DNA from: Elusimicrobium simillimum
GTDB lineage: Bacteria > Elusimicrobiota > Elusimicrobia > Elusimicrobiales > Elusimicrobiaceae
Reading direction: 5' to 3'
Assembly: GCF_049639735.1 (NCBI RefSeq)
Contig: NZ_JBEVVA010000003.1
Location: 1,240,001-1,304,000 of the forward strand
DNA: 64,000 nucleotides
Below, in pieces: positions 17,126-25,597 of the stretch. The first letter of the stretch is position 1; the number at the start of each line of letters is the position of its first letter. Made by a program: the position numbers and the translations under genes. The notes under the pieces are model-generated. The model had not been told where the DNA came from and made no database searches. It saw only the letters and a list, made by a program, of their open reading frames with translations.

Positions 17126-17445
17126 GGGTAATAGAACTTAAAGGGTAATGCTTATATTCACTAAGTCATTATCCTTTTGTTCTACCGTGTTAAAACTTAC
17201 CAGCTTACCGCTAAATATAAGTATATTGTCGTTAAAGTACGCTATTCTGTAGTCTTTACCATACAAGGTATACTCATATATAGTCTTAAACAAAGGCAGT
17301 ATTATGTTAAAACCGGGGCTTGTTTTCTTGCCCACTAAGTCTATATCTACACGCTGTTTCTCACACTTTTCATTTACTTTAAGTTCTCCCTCTTTTGCTG
17401 TTACAAGAGGCTCGTTGCTTATTTGTAAATTGCTTGCTTGGCGTT
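17120..17445 (-). pseudogene. Orphan 3' fragment of the hub-like tail gene (fragment 1)
   Basis: Closely matches the central and 3' part of the gene at 24006-24665, from 'ASNLQISNEPLVTAKEGE' to 'DLVNISITL'. It lacks the 5' half and the variable tail. Its right edge joins the promoter of the lipoprotein at 17514, its left edge the promoter scar. It has no start signal of its own. Confidence 0.8.
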
Positions 17446-17513
17446 TAAAACCTGTGCTTTATTTTAATTTTAGTGTATAATTATTACATAGATTTATTTT
17501 TAAGGGGAATTAT

Positions 17514-18062
17514 ATGAAAAAATTAATGTTGTTATTGCCTGTTGTATTATTATCCGCTTGCGCTACTACTGGAACTAATGTATATACTAAGCCTGCGGCA
17601 TCAAGAACAAACTTTGTTATAGCTTCTACAACACAAGATATAGGCTATACATATGATGCAAATACAGACACCTATACTGACAGCATTAATTTATCCAAAG
17701 CTCCATATTATAAAACTGATAATTTACTAGTTCAACTTGATAGAGCATACTCTTCATTAGAAATGGAAATTAATGAGACTGATATAGAATGGACTATCAT
17801 AGAGGGAAAGCTAGATGATAGGGAAGTTAGTAGATTTAGCAATACGCCACAAGATATCTACGTCTTAATTTTCAAAGATTTAAAGCAAAGAAATTTTGTT
17901 AGAGTTATTTTTAATAAGCACCAAAAAGAATTTTTTGATAAAGCAAGACCAGGTGATAATATTAGAGCATTATGCATGTATAGAAGCATAGGTTCTAGGT
18001 ATCTTTATGCCAGTATTTGGGAACATACTATTCGTTTTTCAGGATGTCTACCATTAAACTAA
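17514..18062 (+). CDS. Element-borne lipoprotein, family copy A
   Basis: A 182-residue lipoprotein (MKKLMLLLPVVLLSACATTG; lipobox LSAC) on the strand opposite to the tail operon. Its own promoter has TATAAT at 17476-17481 and CTGTGC 18 bp upstream, with an AAGGGG ribosome site. The family shares LDDRE, 'IFKDLKQRNFVRVIFNKHQK' and 'RPGDNI.A.C' in the C-terminal half and differs in residues about 20-110. It ends by overlapping the hub-like gene at 18054 tail-to-tail by 9 bp. I do not recognise the family. By position it is a moron-type cargo gene, perhaps a surface protein that excludes related particles (inference). Confidence 0.85.
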   Translation: MKKLMLLLPVVLLSACATTGTNVYTKPAASRTNFVIASTTQDIGYTYDANTDTYTDSINLSKAPYYKTDNLLVQLDRAYSSLEMEINETDIEWTIIEGKLDDREVSRFSNTPQDIYVLIFKDLKQRNFVRVIFNKHQKEFFDKARPGDNIRALCMYRSIGSRYLYASIWEHTIRFSGCLPLN

Positions 18063-18716
18063 ACGTGTTTCTTTCTGAAGGTGGAATGGTCCTTTTTCAT
18101 TGCCAGGTGATGCTTTTCTCACCCCACCTTTATCTTTTTCTTCATCTTCTTTCTTCTTCTTTTCGGGGGGTAGGACTTCAAGGGTAATGCTTATATTCAC
18201 TAAGTCATTATCCTTTTGTTCTACCGTATTAAAACTTACCAGCTTGCCGCTAAATATAAGTATGTTATCGTTAAAGTACGCTATTCTGTAGTCTTTACCA
18301 TACAAAGTGTACTCGTATATTGTTTTAAACAAAGGCAGTATTATGTTTAAACCGGGGCTGCTCTTTTTACCTACTAAGTCTATATCTACACGTTGTTTCT
18401 CACACTTTTCATTTACTTTAAGATCAGTGCCCTCCGCCGTTACCAGTGGCTCGTTGCTTATTTGTAAATTGCTTACTTGCCGTTCTACATATACGCCAAG
18501 GCGTTCGTCTAAGTACAGTGGTATTGGCGCGGAATAATTGGCGTACATTGCGCTAAGGCCTGTTTTGGCGTCTGAATACAGGTTTTTAGCGGCTTGAACA
18601 GGATTACCCAAGGTACCGCTTACAAAACCGCTGCCCTGCGTGCTGGCACTGTAGGAGGATTTTTCATTGTTCCTTTTAAAGTAAACTAAAAATATCGGCG
18701 CTACTCCATTTAACAT
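18054..18716 (-). CDS. Hub-like tail protein, copy 1
   Basis: 220 residues, nearly identical to the copies at 20667 and 24006 up to 'LEVLPPEKK'. It then has its own charged C-terminal tail (KKEDEEKDKGGVRKASPGNE...). The central segment 'LPLFKTIYEYTLYGKDYRI' followed by 'GKLVSF' recalls DUF6046-like baseplate proteins, which is tentative. Ribosome site AAGGAGG. The variable tail ends inside the neighbouring lipoprotein's 3' end. The protein probably sits between tail tube and baseplate. Confidence 0.7.
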   Translation of the reverse strand: MLNGVAPIFLVYFKRNNEKSSYSASTQGSGFVSGTLGNPVQAAKNLYSDAKTGLSAMYANYSAPIPLYLDERLGVYVERQVSNLQISNEPLVTAEGTDLKVNEKCEKQRVDIDLVGKKSSPGLNIILPLFKTIYEYTLYGKDYRIAYFNDNILIFSGKLVSFNTVEQKDNDLVNISITLEVLPPEKKKKEDEEKDKGGVRKASPGNEKGPFHLQKETRLV

Positions 18717-18756
18717 ACAGCCTCCTTATTTTTATAACTTAAATTAAAATATGTGT

Positions 18757-19725
18757 TTATTCCTTATTAGATGTATTGTTGGATAATTTTCTTTTTAAAA
18801 GATCTATTGTGTCTGATAGAGTGTTAATTGCCTTTAACATGGGGGCAAATGTGTCTATCATACCGTCTCTTGCGGCGGTCTTGCCGGCATCATAACCTTG
18901 GTCAACCATGCTTATTGTTTTGTAGTTGAGAAAATTTTTATTTTCATTAGCATTTTTTTGACGTTCATTGCTGTCGTTGCGCCTTATCTTAGAAGAGGTT
19001 AAAACATCTTGTTTGCCAATATTATCGTCTATATGCCTTTTTAGTTCTAAGCGTCTCTGTTCCGCGCCAAGTTCCGAGTAGTGATTTATAGCGGATACAT
19101 ACTCCTTAAGTTTTTGCGGGGTAAAGGCTTTATCGGCGCCATAGTCTAAGCCGTTATTTATTAAGTTGTCTAACGCCTTTGTATGCCTTACGCCTAAAGT
19201 ATTTTCTATAAATTCTGTTTTTCTAAGCCCCGGCGCCATGCCTTTTATATCTTCAAAAACCTGTTTTAAAAGGTCTGTTCTGTCACTGTTAAGGTAGCCG
19301 CCGTATTGGGCCATAAACTCGTTAGGTTCGCCGCTTTTCAGGTTTTCTGTTAAGGTGTTAAGCATTGTGTCAAAATCGCCGTTGTTCATGCCCATATACT
19401 GCGCTGAAGCGCTGTATTTAACGTACTTTTCTACTGAGGTATTGTTGGCGTTGGCGCCTTGTATAATTTTTTCGGACTCGTTAAACATTCTAAACATTTT
19501 AGTGTTAAGGTTTTCTAACGGCGCTATAATATGCTCTATAATGGCTATCGCGCCTGAGAAAGCTTTTGAAAAATTAGTAAACCCTACAGTATTAGCTTTT
19601 TTAAACTTGGTTTCATAGTCTTTGGTTATACGGCTGTTTATTTTGCTATATGTAAGCTCAAAATCCGTCATGCTCTGCCCTGATGACGGTGATGGTGTGA
19701 TTGATTGTTGTGTGGTTGATGCCAT
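18757..19725 (-). CDS. Tape-measure-like tail protein, copy 1
   Basis: A 322-residue, strongly helical protein (ELTYSKINSRITKDYETKFK; INTLSDTIDLLKRKLSNN) encoded after the tail chaperone region and before the hub-like gene. It has the same length as the copy at 21349 and is almost identical to it except at residues about 213-258. A length of 322 residues would imply a short tail if it is the ruler. It has no transmembrane or enzymatic motif. The AAGGAAG ribosome site precedes the ATG. Confidence 0.6.
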   Translation of the reverse strand: MASTTQQSITPSPSSGQSMTDFELTYSKINSRITKDYETKFKKANTVGFTNFSKAFSGAIAIIEHIIAPLENLNTKMFRMFNESEKIIQGANANNTSVEKYVKYSASAQYMGMNNGDFDTMLNTLTENLKSGEPNEFMAQYGGYLNSDRTDLLKQVFEDIKGMAPGLRKTEFIENTLGVRHTKALDNLINNGLDYGADKAFTPQKLKEYVSAINHYSELGAEQRRLELKRHIDDNIGKQDVLTSSKIRRNDSNERQKNANENKNFLNYKTISMVDQGYDAGKTAARDGMIDTFAPMLKAINTLSDTIDLLKRKLSNNTSNKE

Positions 19726-19731
19726 ATTGTT

Positions 19732-20025
19732 TTACTTCCTTGTAAATTTTTGTAAATATTTTAAAAGAGTTTTTTGTTCTACCGTGTTAAAACTTACCAG
19801 CTTACCGCTAAATATAAGTATGTTATCGTTAAAGTAGGCTATCCTGTAGTCTTTGCCATATAGAGTGTACTCATATATAGTCTTAAACAAAGGCAGTATT
19901 ATGTTAAAACCGGGGCTTGTTTTTTTGCCCACTAAGTCTATATCTACACGCTGTTTCTCACACTTTTCATTTACTTTAAGTTCTCCCTCTTTTGCTGTTA
20001 CAAGAGGTTCGTTGCTTATTTGTAC
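19732..20025 (-). pseudogene. Orphan 3' fragment of the hub-like gene (fragment 2)
   Basis: Matches the hub-like gene from 'ISNEPLVTAKEGE' to 'SFNTVEQK'. It then fuses into the leader of the tape-measure-like gene (reading TLLKYLQKFTRK and stop). The right edge (GCTTATTTGTA then CTCGCGCG) is the same junction as in the fragment at 23030-23385, so both derive from one recombination event or were copied together. Confidence 0.8.
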
Positions 20026-20104
20026 TCGCGCGTAACTAAAAATTGTGCTTTATTGGTAATTTAGTGTATAATTATTATAAAGTTTCTTTTTAAGGGGAAT
20101 TATC

Positions 20105-20659
20105 ATGAAAAAGTTAATTTTGTTGTTACCTGTTGTGTTTTTAGTATCCGCTTGTGCTACTACTGGAACTAATCCTAATAGCACAAAGTTAAGTGCTAGC
20201 ACAACTAACTTTGTAATAACAACAACTAAAGAAGACTTAAACTTTATATACGATGCAGTGGCAAATACATATACAGGTGGGGTCAACGTAGTAAAAGCTC
20301 CACGTTATCAAGCATCTAACTTGTTAGAACAACTTGATCGTTCTTTTAGCTCTATTGAAATGGAATTTGATGAAACCCCTGCAGGTTGGACCGTTATCGA
20401 AGGCAAGCTAGATGACAGAGAGGTTAGTAAATTTAATGACTCTCCACATGATATTTATGTATTAGTTTTCAAAGATTTAAAACAAAGAAATTTTGTTGAA
20501 CTCATATTTAATAAACATCAAAAAAATTACTTTGATAAAGTCAGACCTGGCGACAATATTAAAGCCCTTTGTTTAAATAAAAGAATAAGATCAAAATATC
20601 TCTATGCAAGCATCTGGAAGCATACTGCTCAATTTACGGCATGCATCCCCTTAAACTAG
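20105..20659 (+). CDS. Element-borne lipoprotein, family copy B
   Basis: A 184-residue lipoprotein (lipobox VSAC) with its own promoter TTGTGC - 18 bp - TATAAT (20043-20048, 20067-20072) and ribosome site AAGGGG. It shares the family core (LDDREVSKFND; FKDLKQRNFVELIFNKHQK; RPGDNIKALC) with the copies at 17514, 22482 and 23466, while the region after the lipobox is divergent. It ends 7 bp from the convergent hub-like gene at 20667. Confidence 0.85.
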   Translation: MKKLILLLPVVFLVSACATTGTNPNSTKLSASTTNFVITTTKEDLNFIYDAVANTYTGGVNVVKAPRYQASNLLEQLDRSFSSIEMEFDETPAGWTVIEGKLDDREVSKFNDSPHDIYVLVFKDLKQRNFVELIFNKHQKNYFDKVRPGDNIKALCLNKRIRSKYLYASIWKHTAQFTACIPLN

Positions 20660-20666
20660 CTTTTCT

Positions 20667-21308
20667 CTAAAGATGGAAAGGCCCATTTTTGTCACCTGGA
20701 AATGCTTCTAATGTTACAGAATCTCCACCTTTTTTATCTTCTTTTGTTTTCTTTTCGGGTGGTAGGACTTCAAGGGTAATGCTTATATTCACTAAGTCAT
20801 TATCCTTTTGTTCTACCGTGTTAAAACTTACCAGCTTGCCGCTAAATATTAGTATGTTGTCGTTAAAGTACGCTATTCTGTAGTCTTTGCCATATAGAGT
20901 GTACTCATATATCGTCTTAAATAAAGGCAGTATTATGTTAAAACCGGGGCTTGTTTTCTTGCCCACCAAGTCTATATCTACACGCTGTTTTTCACACTTT
21001 TCATTTACTTTAAGCTCACCCTCTTTTGCCGTTACCAATGGCTCGTTGCTTATTTGCAAGTTGCTTGTTTGGCGTTCTACATATACACCCAGGCGTTCGT
21101 CTAAATACAGCGGTATTGGCGCGGAATAATTGGCGTACATTGCGCTAAGGCCTGTTTTAGCGTCTGAATACAGGTTTTTAGCGGCTTGAACAGGCTTACC
21201 CAAGGTGCCGCTTACAAAACCGCCGCCCTGCGTGCTGGCACTGTAGGAGGATTTCTCATTGTTCCTTTTAAAATAAACTAAAAATATCGGCGCTACTCCG
21301 TTTAACAT
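20667..21308 (-). CDS. Hub-like tail protein, copy 2
   Basis: 213 residues. Same body as copy 1 (MLNGVAPIFLVYFKRNNEKS onward) with a third distinct tail after 'LEVLPPEKK' (TKEDKKGGDSVTLEAFPGDK...). Promoted from the tail operon. Ribosome site AAGGAGG. It pairs tail-to-tail with lipoprotein copy B. Confidence 0.7.
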   Translation of the reverse strand: MLNGVAPIFLVYFKRNNEKSSYSASTQGGGFVSGTLGKPVQAAKNLYSDAKTGLSAMYANYSAPIPLYLDERLGVYVERQTSNLQISNEPLVTAKEGELKVNEKCEKQRVDIDLVGKKTSPGFNIILPLFKTIYEYTLYGKDYRIAYFNDNILIFSGKLVSFNTVEQKDNDLVNISITLEVLPPEKKTKEDKKGGDSVTLEAFPGDKNGPFHL

Positions 21309-21348
21309 ACAGCCTCCTTATTTTTATAACTTAAATTAAAATATGTGT

Positions 21349-22317
21349 TTATTCCTTATTAGACGGGGTGTTGGATACCTTTTTTTTGAAAAGATCTATT
21401 GTGTCTGACAGGGCGTTAATTGCCTTAAGCAAGGGCGCCAGCGTATCTATCATGCCATCTCTTGCGGCGGTCTTACCGGCCTCATACCCCTGGTCAACCA
21501 TGCTTATTGTTTTATAGTTGAGGAAGTTTTTATTTTCATCAGCATTTTTTTGACGCTCATTGCTGTCATGCCTTTTTACTGTAGAAGGGAGTATAACGTC
21601 TTGCTTGCTTATTGTGTCGTCAATCTGCCTTTTAATATTCAGGTGTTTGCTCTGCAGGGCCATATCAGCGTTGCTGATTATTGCGGCGACATAATCATTA
21701 AGTTGTTGCGGGGTAAAGGCTTTATCCGCGCCATAGTCTAAGCCATTATTTATTAAGTTGTCTAAAGCCTTGGTATGGCTTACACCTAAAGTATTTTCTA
21801 TAAATTCTGTTTTTCTAAGTCCCGGCGCCATGCCTTTTATATCTTCAAAAACCTGTTTTAAAAGGTCTGTTCTGTCACCGTTAAGGTAGCCGCCGTATTG
21901 GGCCATAAACTCGTTAGGTTCGCCGCTTTTCAGGTTTTCTGTTAAGGTGTTAAGCATTGTGTCAAAATCGCCGTTGTTCATGCCCATATACTGCGCTGAA
22001 GCGCTGTATTTTACATACTTTTCTACTGAGGTATTGTTGGCGTTGGCGCCTTGTATAATTTTTTCGGACTCGTTAAACATCCTAAACATTTTAGTGTTAA
22101 GGTTTTCTAACGGCGCTATAATATGCTCTATAATGGCTATCGCGCCTGAGAAAGCTTTTGAAAAATTAGTAAACCCTACAGTATTGGCTTTTTTAAACTT
22201 GGTTTCATAGTCTTTGGTTATACGGCTGTTTATTTTGCTATATGTAAGCTCAAAATCCGTCATGCTCTGCGCTGATGACGGTGATGGTGTGATTGATTGT
22301 TGTGTGGTTGATGCCAT
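21349..22317 (-). CDS. Tape-measure-like tail protein, copy 2
   Basis: 322 residues, the same as copy 1 apart from scattered changes and a replaced patch at residues about 213-258 (QQLNDYVAAIISNADMALQS here). Equal length in both copies fits a ruler constraint. Whether both copies are assembled into particles is unknown. Confidence 0.6.
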   Translation of the reverse strand: MASTTQQSITPSPSSAQSMTDFELTYSKINSRITKDYETKFKKANTVGFTNFSKAFSGAIAIIEHIIAPLENLNTKMFRMFNESEKIIQGANANNTSVEKYVKYSASAQYMGMNNGDFDTMLNTLTENLKSGEPNEFMAQYGGYLNGDRTDLLKQVFEDIKGMAPGLRKTEFIENTLGVSHTKALDNLINNGLDYGADKAFTPQQLNDYVAAIISNADMALQSKHLNIKRQIDDTISKQDVILPSTVKRHDSNERQKNADENKNFLNYKTISMVDQGYEAGKTAARDGMIDTLAPLLKAINALSDTIDLFKKKVSNTPSNKE

Positions 22318-22378
22318 ATTGTTTTACTTCCTTGTAAATTTTTGTAAATATTTTTAAGAGCTTTGTTTTAGTAATATC

Positions 22379-22409
22379 AAAGGGCGTGCCGCTTACGCGG
22401 CGGCGCCCT
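22379..22409. terminator. GC-rich hairpin, probable terminator
   Basis: AAGGGCG...CGCCCTT with an inner CCGC/GCGG pair. It lies between tape-measure copy 2 (starting at 22317, leftward) and the lipoprotein C promoter. No U-tract is pronounced, so the role is tentative. Confidence 0.4.
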
Positions 22410-22481
22410 TGTTATAAATATTTGTTTTTCTATTAATTTAGTGTATAATTACTACATAGATTTATTTTTAAGGGGAATTAT

Positions 22482-23021
22482 ATGAAAAAACTAATATTGC
22501 TATTACCTGTTATATTATTATCCGCTTGCGCCACAACAACTACTACAGGCATTAGCTCTAGTAGAACAGACTATGTGATAACTTCTATCAACCAAGACTC
22601 AAAACCATCTTACGATGCACAGACTGACACGTATTCTAGAGGTCTTGATATTTCAAAAATATCTCATTATAGAACAGCAAATCTACTAACTCAACTTGAT
22701 AGATCTTATTCCTCATTGGAAATGGAGGTCGAATCCTCACCCGTAGTATGGGCTTTAGTAGAGGGATCACTAGATGATAGAGAAATTAATTCATTTCAAA
22801 ATTCTAATGAAAAATCTTATGTTTTTATTTTCAAAGATTTAAAACAAAGAAATTTTGTTAGACTTATCTTTAATAAGCATCAAAAAGACTTTTTTGATAA
22901 AGCTAGACCTGGCGACAACATTAAAGCACTATGTCTTTATAAAGATATTAAATCTGAAAATCTTTATTCAACAATATGGAAACATACAATTATATTCTCT
23001 GGATGCGTACAAGCAAAGTAA
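22482..23021 (+). CDS. Element-borne lipoprotein, family copy C
   Basis: A 179-residue lipoprotein (lipobox LSAC), the most divergent of the four (TTTTTGISSSRTDYVI; 'DREINSFQNSNEKSYVF') with the conserved 'FKDLKQRNFVRLIFNKHQK' block. -10 TATAAT at 22444-22449; ribosome site AAGGGG. It ends 8 bp from the orphan hub-gene fragment at 23030, so it is the one lipoprotein whose converging partner is only an orphan tail. Confidence 0.85.
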   Translation: MKKLILLLPVILLSACATTTTTGISSSRTDYVITSINQDSKPSYDAQTDTYSRGLDISKISHYRTANLLTQLDRSYSSLEMEVESSPVVWALVEGSLDDREINSFQNSNEKSYVFIFKDLKQRNFVRLIFNKHQKDFFDKARPGDNIKALCLYKDIKSENLYSTIWKHTIIFSGCVQAK

Positions 23022-23029
23022 TACTATTA

Positions 23030-23385
23030 TTAGATATCTGAAGTTTGTTTATTGGGATCCAAACTTTGATTTTTCTTCTTTTCGGGGGGTAGGACTTCAA
23101 GGGTAATGCTTATATTCACTAAGTCATTATCCTTTTGTTCTACTGTGTTAAAACTTACCAGCTTACCGCTAAATATTAGTATGTTATCGTTAAAGTACGC
23201 TATTCTGTAGTCTTTACCATATAGAGTGTACTCATATATCGTCTTAAATAAAGGCAGTATTATGTTAAAACCGGGGCTTGTTTTCTTGCCCACTAAGTCT
23301 ATATCTACACGCTGTTTCTCACACTTTTCATTTACTTTAAGTTCTCCCTCTTTTGCTGTTACAAGAGGTTCGTTGCTTATTTGTA
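23030..23385 (-). pseudogene. Orphan 3' fragment of the hub-like gene with its own variable tail (fragment 3)
   Basis: Covers the hub-like gene from 'ISNEPLVTAKEGE' through 'LEVLPPEKKK' and then a unique tail NQSLDPNKQTSDI and stop. It has no start codon or ribosome site equivalent to the full gene. It resembles an orphan C-terminal cassette paired with lipoprotein C. Confidence 0.8.
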
Positions 23386-23465
23386 CTCGCGCGTAACTAA
23401 AAATTGTGCTTTATTGGTAATTTAGTGTATAATTATTATAAAGTTTCTTTTTAAGGGGAATTATC

Positions 23466-24014
23466 ATGAAAAAGTTAATTTTGTTGTTACCTGTTGTATT
23501 ATTAATATCAGCTTGTGCTACTACTGGTACTAGTTCTACCAAATTAAGCGCCAGCACAACTAATTTTGTCATAGTAACAACAACAGAAGATATAAATCCG
23601 ACCTATGATGCCGTAACTGATACATACACAGATGGAGCGAATCTATCAAAAGCTCCACATTATCAAACTGCCAATCTACTTTCTCAACTTGACCGTTCTT
23701 TCAGCTCTATAGAAATGGAAATAGAAAGCACTCCTATAGTTTGGACTGTTATTGAGGGAAAATTGGATGATAGAAAAATCAGTAAGTATAACGATTTTCC
23801 TGAAAAAATTTATGTTTTAACGTTCAAAGATCTAAAACAAAGAAATTTTGTTGAAGTTGTTTTTAATAAACATCAAAAAGATTACTTTGACAAAGCTCGT
23901 CCAGGAGACAACATTAAAGCGATGTGTTTATATAGAAAAATTATATCTAAATACCTTTATGCCAATATATGGGAGCACACTCTTCTTTTTGATGGATGCG
24001 TACCTTTAAACTAA
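23466..24014 (+). CDS. Element-borne lipoprotein, family copy D
   Basis: A 182-residue lipoprotein (lipobox ISAC) most like copy B. Promoter -10 TATAAT at 23428-23433, in a leader nearly identical to that of copy B. It keeps LDDRKISKYND, 'FKDLKQRNFVEVVFNKHQK' and 'RPGDNIKAMC'. It overlaps hub-like copy 3 tail-to-tail by 9 bp. Confidence 0.85.
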   Translation: MKKLILLLPVVLLISACATTGTSSTKLSASTTNFVIVTTTEDINPTYDAVTDTYTDGANLSKAPHYQTANLLSQLDRSFSSIEMEIESTPIVWTVIEGKLDDRKISKYNDFPEKIYVLTFKDLKQRNFVEVVFNKHQKDYFDKARPGDNIKAMCLYRKIISKYLYANIWEHTLLFDGCVPLN

Positions 24015-24665
24015 TATTGTCTTTTTAGGAAGAAAAGGGCCATTATTGTTTCCTTCTACAGGTTTTAATTCTCTAGAATTGTTTGCTGCTGTAGTATTAT
24101 CTTTCTTCTTTTCGGGTGGTAGGACTTCAAGGGTAATGCTTATATTCACTAAGTCATTATCCTTTTGTTCTACCGTGTTAAAACTTACCAGCTTGCCGCT
24201 AAATATTAGTATGTTGTCGTTAAAGTACGCTATCCTGTAGTCTTTACCATATAGAGTGTACTCATATATCGTCTTAAATAAAGGCAGTATTATGTTAAAA
24301 CCGGGGCTTGTTTTCTTGCCCACTAAGTCTATATCTACACGCTGTTTCTCACACTTTTCATTTACTTTAAGTTCACCCTCTTTTGCTGTTACAAGAGGCT
24401 CGTTACTTATTTGCAAATTGCTTGCTTGTCGTTCTACATATACACCAAGGCGTTCGTCTAAGTACAACGGTATTGGCGCGGAATAATTGGCGTACATTGC
24501 GCCAAGGCCTGTTTTGGCGTCTGAATACAGGTTTTTAGCGGCTTGTACAGGGTTGCCAATGGCACCGCTTACAAACCCGCCGCCCTGCGTGCTGGCACTG
24601 TAGGAGGATTTTTCATTGTTCCTTTTAAAATAAACTAAAAATATCGGCGCTACTCCGTTTAACAT
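24006..24665 (-). CDS. Hub-like tail protein, copy 3
   Basis: 219 residues, with the same body as copies 1 and 2 and another private tail (KKKDNTTAANNSRELKPVEG...). Unlike those copies it starts 1 bp after the stop of the frameshifted chaperone extension (24667) with no AAGGAGG leader. It may therefore represent the ancestral position in the operon. Confidence 0.7.
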   Translation of the reverse strand: MLNGVAPIFLVYFKRNNEKSSYSASTQGGGFVSGAIGNPVQAAKNLYSDAKTGLGAMYANYSAPIPLYLDERLGVYVERQASNLQISNEPLVTAKEGELKVNEKCEKQRVDIDLVGKKTSPGFNIILPLFKTIYEYTLYGKDYRIAYFNDNILIFSGKLVSFNTVEQKDNDLVNISITLEVLPPEKKKDNTTAANNSRELKPVEGNNNGPFLPKKTILV

Positions 24666-24766
24666 ACTATATTCCTTTGTCTAATCTTTCACGGCTTGCA
24701 TAGTAAGCCGCCGCCTTATAAAAGGCTTTGTTCATTAAATCATCTAAGTCTAGTTCCGCCTGGGTA

Positions 24767-25180
24767 TCAAAGGCCTCGGCCATGATATCTACGCTGTAAG
24801 GCGGGAGTTTTTTTTACATCGTCGCTTATGGAGCGTATTTTAATTTTGCTTATTTCTAAACATACCGCTGTTAATACTTCTACAATATCTTCCGGCGACA
24901 TACGGGCCGTGTTAGCGTCTGTAAAAGGCACGCCGTTGGCGTCCTGGGCAAAACATATGAGGCTGCGCATATCGTCCTCCGGCAGGTTAACTATGCTTAT
25001 GGCGCGGCGCAACTGCAGCTCCTTAGCTTCAAGCGGCAAGGCCTCAAAGTTTTTGTAGGTTTCCTCAAAGGGCTGGCCTGTAAGGGCTTGCTCCGTAGCA
25101 AGCCCGAACAGTAAGGTATTGTAGGCGTTTAAAGCCCAAATACTCTTTAACCCTTTTAAAGGCAGCACCCTAACAGCCAT
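24767..25180 (-). CDS. Tail assembly chaperone candidate with frameshift extension
   Basis: 137 residues, directly after the tube gene (TAATG overlap) and before the tape-measure/hub genes, which is where tail chaperones (gpG/gpGT type) are encoded. At the A8 run (T8 at 24808-24815), a shift of -2 (or +1) opens a second frame. That frame gives LPPYSVDIMAEAFDTQAELD and continues to a stop at 24667, one base before the next start. Phage Mu uses a -2 programmed frameshift in the equivalent gene. A miscounted A-tract or a separate small ORF starting at the ATG at 24782 are alternatives. Confidence 0.65.
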   Translation of the reverse strand: MAVRVLPLKGLKSIWALNAYNTLLFGLATEQALTGQPFEETYKNFEALPLEAKELQLRRAISIVNLPEDDMRSLICFAQDANGVPFTDANTARMSPEDIVEVLTAVCLEISKIKIRSISDDVKKTPALQRRYHGRGL

Positions 25181-25596
25181 TAGGCGGCCTCTTCTATTTT
25201 AAACGTCTCAAACACTAAGGAGATGTTAAGCTCCTCTGCACCCTCAGCCATGTTAAGCTGTGTGGGCGCTTTTTGCAAAATACAGTCTTTAAACATACGT
25301 TTAGCGCCTGTTTTGCGGTCTATACAGTAAATTTCCAGCCTGTCTTCCTCTTCTCTTATTGTTTTAAATAAAGAGGCGTATTCAGGCGCCATATTAACCA
25401 GTACTATTGTTACTACCTTGGGTGATTTAGAACCCTCTGTATAAACAATGCCTTTGGTGTTTCTGGCGGAGGCGCCGCGCGTTAGGTGCTTGGCCTCGGA
25501 ATCTTCTATAGTTACGCTTTCTACCTGGTCGGTAAAGTCATAGGCCTGGGAGTTGTGCGTAAAGCCTATGTCGCACTTTCTAAGCTGTAAAATCAT
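25180..25596 (-). CDS. Contractile-tail tube protein candidate
   Basis: 138 residues, beta-rich, directly downstream (1 bp) of the sheath-like gene. Text such as 'VESVTIEDSEAKHLTRGAS' and 'APTQLNMAEGAEELNISLVF' fits tube proteins. The order sheath - tube - chaperone is standard. No catalytic motif. Confidence 0.65.
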   Translation of the reverse strand: MILQLRKCDIGFTHNSQAYDFTDQVESVTIEDSEAKHLTRGASARNTKGIVYTEGSKSPKVVTIVLVNMAPEYASLFKTIREEEDRLEIYCIDRKTGAKRMFKDCILQKAPTQLNMAEGAEELNISLVFETFKIEEAA

Positions 25597-25597
25597 T

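Noticed and set aside
20667..24665. Hub-like gene tails as toxins
   Set aside because: The variable C-terminal tails are only about 25-40 residues, charged and low in complexity, without catalytic motifs. A toxin/immunity reading is kept only as an analogy.
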